Below are positions 42,093 to 46,513 of a stretch of 46,513 nt of DNA, piece by piece. The first letter of the stretch is position 1; every line of letters starts with the position of its first letter. The notes beneath the pieces are model-generated. The model was not told the DNA's origin. It did not search any database and saw only the letters and a list, made by a program, of their open reading frames with translations. Made by a program: the position numbers and the translations under genes. This stretch comes from a virus. The stretch lies in IMG/VR virus record IMGVR_UViG_3300030389_003660, positions 1-46,513 of that record, one strand, 5' to 3'.

Positions 42093-42992
42093 CTAGTAGT
42101 TACGCATTAGCTTTGGGTATCTAGCTTTAGCTATTTTTCTCATCTCTTGGACGTTTTTATTTCCCATATTTTTTGCTTTCCTCAACTCTGTTCTTACTTT
42201 ATCGAAGTCAGCATTAACTCCACCGAAGTATTTTTTCATACCTGCTACTGTTGATGAGCTTAATACTTCTTTTTTAGCTGCAGGCATAGCATTATCTATA
42301 GCTTTTTTCTTATCCGCTTCGCTAAGTTTCATAGCAGACTTCTTCATCTTCTTTGGAGAGTGCCCCATTTTAGCTGGTGACTCTTTCTTTAATTTAGCCG
42401 CAGATGCTTTCTTTAGCTTCATAGCCGCTTTAGGTAGCGGATCGCGCTTAGGGCGCTGCTTGATTTCCATTTTTGGTAGCTCCTCTATCTTCTCCATAGG
42501 CTGGAAATTAGATTTCGCTTGCTTGCCTGGACCTCCAAAGATTCGTTGTGGCCCTTTCTTTGTATTCTTATAAGTGATTTGAGCTCCTTTTGAAGCGTAC
42601 TCGCTCGGAGGATTATTCTTCAATCTTTTTCCTACTTGTTTTTTATCTGCGTCTCCAACTTTAGCGTTTTTACCGAGTTTCTTCGTAGCAGACTTTTTCA
42701 TCTTAGTAGCAGACTTTTTATCTGCAGCAGCTTGCTTCATAGACTCAGAAGTGTTACCATCTCCGTCGATATCTGGAAAATCTGGCTTAGCAGCCTTCAT
42801 AGCAGACTCTTTCTTTAACTTCATAGCTGCTTCATGAGCTTTTTTCATTGCAGCCTCTTCTTTAAGCTTCATTGCAGCCTTTTTCATTTTCATAGCTGCA
42901 GCTTCTTCAGCTTTCATTTTCATAGCAGTTCTGTTGTTACCTGCCATTTTTACCATCTTCGCGACAGATGGGTTTTTCATTTTAAATGCCAT
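42093..42992 (-). CDS. Lys/Ala/Met-rich histone-like repeat protein with MAFKMK start, 299 aa
   Basis: The product starts MAFKMKNPSVAKMVKM and contains many short repeats of the type AAMK(L/M)K, AAMKLKKESAMKAA, KKSATKMKKSATKK and AMKLKKASAAKLKKE. One acidic loop (DFPDIDGDGNTSESM) interrupts the basic first third. A second basic region holds KNTKKGPQRIF and LKKESPAKMGHSPKKM. The last 80 residues are more folded, with VAGMKKYFGGVNADFDKV. Overall it resembles bacterial H1-like Lys/Ala-rich DNA-condensing proteins, and a role in compacting or packing DNA in the capsid is plausible. The repeats are seen directly; the role is inferred. Confidence 0.65.
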   Translation of the reverse strand: MAFKMKNPSVAKMVKMAGNNRTAMKMKAEEAAAMKMKKAAMKLKEEAAMKKAHEAAMKLKKESAMKAAKPDFPDIDGDGNTSESMKQAAADKKSATKMKKSATKKLGKNAKVGDADKKQVGKRLKNNPPSEYASKGAQITYKNTKKGPQRIFGGPGKQAKSNFQPMEKIEELPKMEIKQRPKRDPLPKAAMKLKKASAAKLKKESPAKMGHSPKKMKKSAMKLSEADKKKAIDNAMPAAKKEVLSSSTVAGMKKYFGGVNADFDKVRTELRKAKNMGNKNVQEMRKIAKARYPKLMRNY

Positions 42993-43033
42993 AATTAATT
43001 ATGTTGTATGTTTTATATATATGTTATGCTAGT

Positions 43034-43261
43034 TTATTTCTTAATAAAGTTTCTAGCAGCAGCTAGTGGATTAAGTAATGCACCTGCCACTCCTTTACCT
43101 TGCATCGCTCCGCCTAACTTACCCATTAAACCACCTTTGTCAGCTAGTTTACCACCGACTTTATCAGCTACTACTGCTCCTAAAAATTTTGTTGGAGAAG
43201 AGTCTCCATGCTTTTCTTTATGTATCGATGTTCCGATAACTGTACCTTTTCTACTTTTCAT
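43034..43261 (-). CDS. Small basic Gly-rich protein, 75 aa
   Basis: The product begins MKSRKGTVIGTSIHKEKHGD. It has a central VVADKVGGKLADKGGLMGKL segment with Gly/Lys repeats and a C-terminal AGALLNPLAAARNFIKK helix. Weak hydrophobicity in the second half could allow membrane or capsid-wall contact. The start overlaps the stop of the upstream 128-aa gene (TAATG). The function is unknown; it may be a virion-interior peptide like its neighbours. Confidence 0.55.
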   Translation of the reverse strand: MKSRKGTVIGTSIHKEKHGDSSPTKFLGAVVADKVGGKLADKGGLMGKLGGAMQGKGVAGALLNPLAAARNFIKK

Positions 43262-43647
43262 TATTCGAAGAATATTGCGTGTTCTACAGAGATTTGATCA
43301 TGGCTAGGCGTAATTTTAAAATCAGCATTACCGTTCCAAGGTATTAACGCCACATCACCAGCGTATAATCTACCAAGCTCTTGTGAGGCTATAGCTATTA
43401 CTATATAATGTGCTGCATTTGTCGATGCGTTTCTAATATATACTTTATGAGCTTTATCATCTGTATAACTAGCCGCTAACTGTAAAGTGTATTGATTTGT
43501 ATCACCTACATTTTTAGTTACACCTAAACCAGAAGTCTCTGCTATAGCAGTTGATCCGCCAGCTTGTGTTAAAGTAGCTGTAGCGTCTATAGTAAGGCTA
43601 CTAGATAATAAATCTGACGTTATTACAATTCTCGAAGTTGTTGCCAT
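43261..43647 (-). CDS. First gene of the leftward cluster, beta-rich structural protein
   Basis: The 128-residue product is rich in Thr, Ser and Ala with beta strands: IVITSDLLSSSLTIDATATL, TQAGGSTAIAETSGLGVTKN and TLQLAASYTDDKAHKVYIRN. It ends with a DFKITPSHDQISVEHAIFFE segment. It looks like a short beta-sandwich virion protein (decoration or fibre accessory). It is the promoter-proximal gene of the long leftward cluster, immediately left of the control region, and its own leader is AT-rich (ATAAAGAAAAGAAACA before ATG). Confidence 0.62.
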   Translation of the reverse strand: MATTSRIVITSDLLSSSLTIDATATLTQAGGSTAIAETSGLGVTKNVGDTNQYTLQLAASYTDDKAHKVYIRNASTNAAHYIVIAIASQELGRLYAGDVALIPWNGNADFKITPSHDQISVEHAIFFE

Positions 43648-43788
43648 TGTTTCTTTTCTTTATAATTCTTATAATCACATAGTAAAGTGAAAGTTTACAA
43701 AGTGTGACACATGCCTGCTACTAGGATACTATTAACTACCTATTGTCATACTTTTTTCGGACATTATAAATTTTGGAGTAAAGTGTAG

Positions 43789-43812
43789 CCCCCCACCCCC
43801 GGCCCCTCCCCC
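43789..43812 (-). other. G-quadruplex motif
   Basis: The minus strand reads GGGGG, A, GGGG, CC, GGGGG, T, GGGGGG: four G-runs of at least four with loops of 1, 2 and 1 nt. This is a strict parallel G-quadruplex pattern, standing out in an otherwise AT-rich genome. The plus-strand partner is a matching C-rich i-motif candidate. Its place in the divergent region suggests a role in replication start, packaging or transcriptional control. Folding is predicted from sequence only. Confidence 0.7.
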
Positions 43813-43878
43813 TGCCAGGAAAAGTTGCATATATACAAGGGCCCCACCTGTTTTATTTTCGCAGCTTCAATATTTTTA

Positions 43879-43908
43879 CAAACTAACTACGACTACACTT
43901 CGATAATA
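43879..43908 (+). promoter_or_regulatory. Promoter-like cassette, copy 1
   Basis: CAAACT (43879-43884), AAC, TACGA, eight variable bases, CGATAATA ending at 43908. The spacing from CAAACT to GATAAT is 17 nt, as in sigma-70-like promoters. The next ATG is at 43939, so this copy would give a leader of about 25 nt for the 29-aa micro-ORF. Confidence 0.6.
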
Positions 43909-43938
43909 TATATATAACAAAACAAAAACTATTTTACA

Positions 43939-44028
43939 ATGCAAAAATTAATTCAATACTCTTTCGAAATTCTACTCGCAACTTATTCTACATTTGTAAT
44001 TACTGTATGCACAATTGCAATTATATAA
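43939..44028 (+). CDS. Micro-ORF, hydrophobic 29-aa peptide
   Basis: The frame ATG to TAA encodes MQKLIQYSFEILLATYSTF followed by a mostly hydrophobic VITVCTIAII end, which could span a membrane once. It lies downstream of cassette copy 1 and is immediately followed by cassette copy 2. The A-rich leader (AACAAAAACTATTTTACA) is like those of other genes here. It is too short for any family match. It may be a membrane toxin or holin-like peptide, or non-coding leader. Confidence 0.42.
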   Translation: MQKLIQYSFEILLATYSTFVITVCTIAII

Positions 44029-44035
44029 TCACTCA

Positions 44036-44065
44036 CTAACTAAATACGAAGTCGCATCGATAATA
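44036..44065 (+). promoter_or_regulatory. Promoter-like cassette, copy 2 (5 nt before ATG)
   Basis: CTAACT (44036-44041), AAA, TACGA, eight bases, CGATAATA ending at 44065, then five bases and ATG at 44071. GATAAT lies 17 nt from CTAACT. With a normal -10 to start distance the transcript would begin at the ATG itself, giving a leaderless mRNA for the 21-aa peptide. Confidence 0.62.
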
Positions 44066-44070
44066 ATAAT

Positions 44071-44136
44071 ATGAAACAATTACTCGAATCACTCGCAATA
44101 ATTATACTAATACTTTTATGTTGTTGTGTACACTAA
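44071..44136 (+). CDS. Micro-ORF, hydrophobic 21-aa peptide with Cys triplet
   Basis: The frame encodes MKQLLESLAIIILILLCCCVH, a typical single membrane-span peptide with a CCC end. It starts exactly 5 nt after promoter-like cassette copy 2, the strongest argument that it is made. It may act on the host membrane early in infection. The short length leaves open that the ATG marks only a transcript start. Confidence 0.45.
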   Translation: MKQLLESLAIIILILLCCCVH

Positions 44137-44210
44137 ATAATTTTACACTCACAGAAGTGGCGGAATACTACTCACGTGAAATTGAATACTAAACAAAGTA
44201 TACTCTTTTA

Positions 44211-44240
44211 CAAACTAAATACGACAAGTTGTCGATAATA
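44211..44240 (+). promoter_or_regulatory. Promoter-like cassette, copy 3
   Basis: CAAACT (44211-44216), AAA, TACGA, eight bases, CGATAATA ending at 44240. The eight-base spacer here makes a perfect hairpin-like palindrome with its flanks (CGACAA, G, TTGTCG). An ATG-TAA minimal frame follows at 44244; the real gene ATG is at 44274, so this copy would leave a leader of about 28 nt. Confidence 0.6.
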
Positions 44241-44273
44241 AATATGTAACTAAAATCTTAAAAATATATTCTC

Positions 44274-44519
44274 ATGTCAAATAATAATAACACACTAACT
44301 TCAAAGCGTTTCGTTTTACGTCAATCACTTGTAGGTAAAGACACTACAATCACTGTTAACTTCAAAAATGGCAAAACAGTAACTTACAATCACGACAAAG
44401 CATTTACTATAATGCAGTCAGCACTCGAAGCAATGCCATGTTGGGCAAAGTACAAGTCGTACACTGCTACTAACAATGTGCCAAAAGTACTTCGTGAAAC
44501 TGAAGCAATTGTTGCCTAA
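44274..44519 (+). CDS. Early small protein of unknown function, 81 aa
   Basis: The product begins MSNNNNTLTSKRFVLRQSLV and has a compact beta part (GKDTTITVNFKNGKTVTYNH) followed by a helix (DKAFTIMQSALEAMPCWAKY). It is the first normal-size rightward gene, behind cassette copy 3. Polar N-terminus plus small alpha/beta body would fit a host-takeover protein that binds a host factor. No family was recognised. Its AT-rich leader shows no Shine-Dalgarno site. Confidence 0.6.
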   Translation: MSNNNNTLTSKRFVLRQSLVGKDTTITVNFKNGKTVTYNHDKAFTIMQSALEAMPCWAKYKSYTATNNVPKVLRETEAIVA

Positions 44520-44588
44520 TGTGGTGGTGGTACAAATAGTCCAGTTAGTTGTATGTTTACTGGTAAATCAAATATGAACATACATATA

Positions 44589-44631
44589 TAGTAGTCATGG
44601 TGCCGAGTTGCGTTCGATTCGCAAGCTACTA
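44589..44631 (+). other. tRNA-like 3' end fold (T-arm plus acceptor-type stem)
   Basis: TTGCG, loop TTCGATT, CGCAA (44608-44624) is an exact 5-bp, 7-nt T-arm. It is followed by GCTACTA (44625-44631), which pairs over 7 positions (one G.U) with TAGTAGT at 44589-44595. Only 12 nt separate the two stems, so D-arm and anticodon arm are absent and it is not a complete tRNA. It may be a tRNA mimic in the 5' leader of the next gene, a decayed tRNA or an attachment-type remnant. Confidence 0.4.
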
Positions 44632-44632
44632 C

Positions 44633-44821
44633 ATGAAAAATATATACGGAATTGAGCGACACAAGTACGCTCCAGAATTAAACAAGTTGTGGTACACTGA
44701 CAATACTTATGATAGAGTGCCAGGTTGTACAACAATACAAGAAGCTAAGCAATATGTTGCTAAGTATAATGTAAATGATAGTAAGCGCTTAACTATGTGC
44801 AAACTTAATACGAACTATTAA
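44633..44821 (+). CDS. Early small protein of unknown function, 62 aa
   Basis: The start chosen is ATG at 44633 (MKNIYGIERHKYAPELNKLW). An ATG at 44597 in the same frame would add twelve residues that coincide with the tRNA-like fold and look non-protein. The product is polar with several Tyr and Lys and a helix (TTIQEAKQYVAKYNVN). Its last codons overlap cassette copy 5 (44800-44829), so the next gene's promoter is inside this one. No family was recognised. Confidence 0.52.
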   Translation: MKNIYGIERHKYAPELNKLWYTDNTYDRVPGCTTIQEAKQYVAKYNVNDSKRLTMCKLNTNY

Positions 44822-44829
44822 AGATAATA
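44800..44829 (+). promoter_or_regulatory. Promoter-like cassette, copy 5 (5 nt before ATG)
   Basis: CAAACT (44800-44805), TAA, TACGA, eight bases, AGATAATA ending at 44829, then five bases and ATG at 44835. The motif overlaps the 3' end of the 62-aa gene, yet the geometry is identical to the intergenic copies, arguing for selection on it. Confidence 0.58.
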
Positions 44830-44834
44830 ATAAT

Positions 44835-45140
44835 ATGATATTCGATACTAAACTACGAGCTGAAGTAAAAATACAGCGTGATGCAATACATCAATTACTC
44901 AAGCATCACTTGCCAAATCATAACTTAACTCTAATTGGTGACAGTGAAATACAGCTCACATGGCACTCAAATCCTCACTGTCTACGTGAAACATTACTTA
45001 CATGTAGTATGTATGGCGACTGGCAGTTTGAAGAGCATCAGTGGGAATGTTTCGATAACTATCACTACTCAACAGACTTAAAGGTTGACTACACGTCACC
45101 AGCTAACGAAGTTGTTAACGCACTAATGAAATTACTATGA
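44835..45140 (+). CDS. Early protein of unknown function, 101 aa
   Basis: The product starts MIFDTKLRAEVKIQRDAIHQ, with a first helix (IQRDAIHQLLKHHLP), then a beta stretch (LTLIGDSEIQLTWHSNPHCL) and acid-rich GDWQFEEHQWECFDNYHYST near the C-terminus. It is rich in His and Trp. It starts exactly 5 nt behind cassette copy 5 and ends overlapping the next start (ATGA). The mixed alpha/beta order with many aromatic residues fits a small binding protein. No family was recognised. Confidence 0.6.
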   Translation: MIFDTKLRAEVKIQRDAIHQLLKHHLPNHNLTLIGDSEIQLTWHSNPHCLRETLLTCSMYGDWQFEEHQWECFDNYHYSTDLKVDYTSPANEVVNALMKLL

Positions 45141-45280
45141 GATTACTATCGACTATCGCTCTTTGCTTAGTATTTAATGCAGAGATAAATCAAGGCTGGC
45201 AAGGCTGGGTAAACTCTACTTGGGATATTGTCGCTATATCTAACGAAGAAATAACTATACAATATGAAGAAATTAATTAA
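45137..45280 (+). CDS. Small protein with hydrophobic N-terminus, 47 aa
   Basis: ATG at 45137 overlaps the previous TGA as ATGA, and the frame runs to TAA at 45280, overlapping the next start by 17 nt. The product begins MRLLSTIALCLVFNAEINQG, a short signal-like stretch, then WQGWVNSTWDIV and an acidic end (NEEITIQYEEIN). The tight coupling on both sides supports translation. It may be exported. No family was recognised. Confidence 0.52.
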   Translation: MRLLSTIALCLVFNAEINQGWQGWVNSTWDIVAISNEEITIQYEEIN

Positions 45281-45533
45281 AACAGCGGCAGTACTACTAA
45301 TGCCAACAGCGATGTTCGCTCAGATTGACGGACCTCACTCACACGACAGAGATTCTATATGTATCAACAGAATAGAGTTAGCTAATATTATTGACGACTT
45401 AATGGAAGTTGATTCGTGGTTAAACGAAGACAAGTTTAATGGTAGATACGTGTGTGAGCACACTCAAGCTTTACTAGTTGAAGTAATTGGTAGACTACAC
45501 GGTGAGTTTCAAGAGCAGTCATTAACAAACTAA
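45264..45533 (+). CDS. Small exported protein, 89 aa
   Basis: The product begins with a clear signal peptide (MKKLIKTAAVLLMPTAMFAQ) and then has a polar, acidic mature part with His (IDGPHSHDRDS) and helices INRIELANIIDDLMEVDSWL and HTQALLVEVIGRLHGEFQEQ. Two Cys residues in the mature part could form a disulfide. Its periplasmic location early in infection would fit immunity to other phages or envelope modification. It is coupled to the preceding 47-aa gene. No family was recognised. Confidence 0.62.
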   Translation: MKKLIKTAAVLLMPTAMFAQIDGPHSHDRDSICINRIELANIIDDLMEVDSWLNEDKFNGRYVCEHTQALLVEVIGRLHGEFQEQSLTN

Positions 45534-45555
45534 ATACGAACTGCTATAGATAATA
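45526..45555 (+). promoter_or_regulatory. Promoter-like cassette, copy 4 (5 nt before ATG)
   Basis: CAAACT (45526-45531), AAA, TACGA, eight bases, AGATAATA ending at 45555, then five bases and ATG at 45561. It overlaps the stop codon region of the 89-aa gene. CAAACT to GATAAT spacing is again 17 nt, and the expected transcript start coincides with the ATG. Confidence 0.62.
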
Positions 45556-45560
45556 TTAAT

Positions 45561-45752
45561 ATGAAGACAATAAAATTCCTCAGAGATAAAAAAATACAAA
45601 TTGGCAAGCGTATATTCAAGCCATATTGTATCGGCGATTTACCGCCATCATTCGGTTGCATTGCTCACGAGCGTGACGCAGACGGCGACATTGTTAAATT
45701 CGGCATCAGCGAGTGGTTTGCATTCAAAGGCTTTTGCTACATACCAGAGTAA
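45561..45752 (+). CDS. Early small protein of unknown function, 63 aa
   Basis: The product begins MKTIKFLRDKKIQIGKRIFK and continues PYCIGDLPPSFGCIAHERDA, then KFGISEWFAFKGFCYIPE. It is a short, basic, beta-rich protein with three Cys residues, possibly a small fold bound to DNA or a host enzyme. It starts exactly 5 nt after cassette copy 4. It ends 2 nt before the next ATG. No family was recognised. Confidence 0.58.
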   Translation: MKTIKFLRDKKIQIGKRIFKPYCIGDLPPSFGCIAHERDADGDIVKFGISEWFAFKGFCYIPE

Positions 45753-45754
45753 TC

Positions 45755-45907
45755 ATGAAAATTACAGTACTAAATTTCGAAGTTGCTGAAGTAGATACAC
45801 TAGAGCTACCAGCAGAGTTAGCTGGCGCACAAATCGAAGCGTTAGAAGGTTTTTTAATCGGCAAAGGCTACAGTCTTGGCTCAATAGAGTGGATGCAGCA
45901 TGAATAA
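45755..45907 (+). CDS. Early small acidic protein, 50 aa
   Basis: ATG at 45755 (MKITVLNFEVAEVDTLELPA) lies 2 nt after the previous stop; a longer frame from 45713 would overlap that gene heavily. A beta strand (KITVLNFEVAEVDTL) leads into a helix (AELAGAQIEALEGFLIGKGY). The pattern is a small beta-alpha unit with acidic surface. It overlaps the next gene start by 8 nt. No family was recognised. Confidence 0.55.
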   Translation: MKITVLNFEVAEVDTLELPAELAGAQIEALEGFLIGKGYSLGSIEWMQHE

Positions 45908-46400
45908 TCAAGCTAAAAAATACAGAAAATACTACGAAGCACTCGACTTAATCGGTTGCAAGCACGTGTCAACGCCTCGTCAAATCAAGAACGGTACACG
46001 CGTATTTCGACTACCTTTCAAAGACGCTTGGGGTTACGACATAGAGTTTGCTACATACGAATCAGGTTATGTGCGTAGATTAGTAAAGCTCGGCTACTGT
46101 CCTTGCTATCAAATCAACAAGAAAAAGCCAGAATATCGTCTGATTGAAGTAAAAAGCGGTCCACACAAAGGTTATTTCTACAAGTTACGCTCAAACGAAC
46201 GTGTACTAATCGAAGGCAATGGCGATCGACTAGAGTATTTATTCAACTACATAGTGCGTAATTTCTTCGGTCCTAAGCCAAAATATGGTAATATTAACAT
46301 GGATATGCTCAATCGCTGCGCGAAGTGGTCACACGGTGAGTTTGGCTTTAATACTTGCGACTCAGATACTCAAAGCAAAATACTAAAATCTTTACAATAA
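45900..46400 (+). CDS. Early protein of unknown function, 166 aa
   Basis: The product begins MNNQAKKYRKYYEALDLIGC and has a basic N-terminal helix followed by beta stretches (TRVFRLPFKDAWGYDIEFAT and EYRLIEVKSGPHKGYFYKLR) and a helical C-terminal part (DRLEYLFNYIVRNFFGPKPK). It contains several Cys (GYCPCYQ) that could bind metal. Positive charge and mixed fold suggest nucleic-acid binding. It is coupled on both sides, its stop forming TAATG with the next start. Confidence 0.6.
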   Translation: MNNQAKKYRKYYEALDLIGCKHVSTPRQIKNGTRVFRLPFKDAWGYDIEFATYESGYVRRLVKLGYCPCYQINKKKPEYRLIEVKSGPHKGYFYKLRSNERVLIEGNGDRLEYLFNYIVRNFFGPKPKYGNINMDMLNRCAKWSHGEFGFNTCDSDTQSKILKSLQ

Positions 46401-46513
46401 TGACAAGTTACGAACAAAGAGCGTATGATGCGCTCGCAATGAAGCTAACCGAAGCAGGTTATGTGTATGAGAACACAAGTTGGGATAATGACGCAACTGC
46501 ATCTATATCAGTA
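46400..46513 (+). CDS. Early gene, partial (runs off right edge)
   Basis: ATG at 46400 overlaps the previous stop as TAATG and the frame is open for all 38 codons to the window end. The visible N-terminus is MTSYEQRAYDALAMKLTEAG then YVYENTSWDNDATASISV, a helix followed by a polar strand. It is truncated by the window edge, so no function can be assigned. Confidence 0.55.
   Translation, partial: MTSYEQRAYDALAMKLTEAGYVYENTSWDNDATASISV

Larger units (their letters stand above)
43648..43938. other. Divergent control region between late and early gene clusters
   Basis: No gene of normal length was found in this stretch. It holds a C-rich tract at 43789-43812, a GGGCCC palindrome near 43839-43845, and the first copy of the repeated promoter-like cassette at 43879-43908. 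Otherwise it is AT-rich. A leftward promoter for the late cluster must lie here, but no Bacteroidetes consensus (TTG with TAnnTTTG) or clear sigma-70 pair could be pinned on the minus strand. Confidence 0.6.

Noticed and set aside
44150-44185. Resemblance to a tRNA-Leu 5' half (GAAGTGGCGGAA)
   Set aside because: No matching acceptor strand to the T-arm fold at 44608-44631, no D-loop GG and no anticodon arm; treated as chance similarity.
1-46513. CRISPR array, integrase, insertion sequence or rRNA
   Set aside because: No direct repeat-spacer arrays, recombinase motifs, terminal inverted repeats or rRNA-like sequence were seen anywhere in the window.

Overview
The window is most of a double-stranded DNA, tailed-phage genome (or long contig) that is AT-rich and almost fully coding. 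No bacterial housekeeping genes, integrase, transposase, rRNA or complete tRNA gene was seen. The virion genes suggest a short-tailed (podovirus-like) phage: terminase, portal, scaffold, major capsid protein, several connector/tail proteins and three internal-virion-type proteins including a 3025-residue giant. No tape measure, tail sheath or baseplate genes are present. The host is most likely a marine Bacteroidetes (Flavobacteriia) bacterium. Three things point there: a signal-peptide protein at the left edge built from Cys-bounded GCTxxxAxNYN repeats and DxxGDG modules typical of secreted proteins of that phylum; start codons mostly preceded by A/T-rich leaders instead of Shine-Dalgarno sites; and several phage proteins with signal peptides. 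This host call is inference.

Layout. Positions 43647 down to 1 form one long leftward cluster, with genes overlapping or nearly touching (TAATG and ATGA junctions). In transcription order it holds: (i) 43647-37893, small basic or structural proteins, four of which start with the same MAFKMK hexapeptide, plus a groEL-groES pair, a MarR-like winged-helix protein and a small HExxH protein; (ii) 37893-34542, a holin-like protein, a LamG-like lectin, small proteins, a protein that looks like two GroES folds in tandem, and a candidate small terminase; (iii) 34542-26288, large terminase, portal, acidic scaffold, major capsid protein and an unknown 275-aa protein, with two UUCG-capped hairpins bracketing the last; (iv) 26237-15125, connector/tail proteins of 242, 309, 2118 and 897 aa and a 131-aa structural protein; (v) 15078-3515, a cupin protein and the presumed ejection proteins (214, 453 and 3025 aa); (vi) 3533-1, an envelope-directed set: an outer-membrane-barrel-like protein, a membrane/coiled-coil protein, a 50-aa membrane protein, a secreted thioredoxin-fold protein without its CxxC, and the repeat-rich secreted protein running off the window.

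Positions 43648-44273 are a control region that separates this late cluster from rightward genes. It carries a C-rich tract that is a strict G-quadruplex motif on the minus strand, two micro-ORFs for hydrophobic peptides, and the first three copies of a 30-bp promoter-like cassette (CAAACT, 17-bp spacer containing TACGA, GATAATA). The cassette occurs five times. In three copies it sits exactly 5 nt from an ATG, so a transcript from it would start at or next to the start codon. Positions 44274-46513 hold small rightward genes of unknown function, probably early host-takeover genes.

Two observations may be undescribed. One is the MAFKMK N-terminal tag, whose FKMK core also ends the scaffold protein and which might be a capsid-targeting signal. 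The other is the five-copy fixed-geometry promoter cassette with apparent leaderless starts. All family assignments come from reading motifs by eye; no database search was run.
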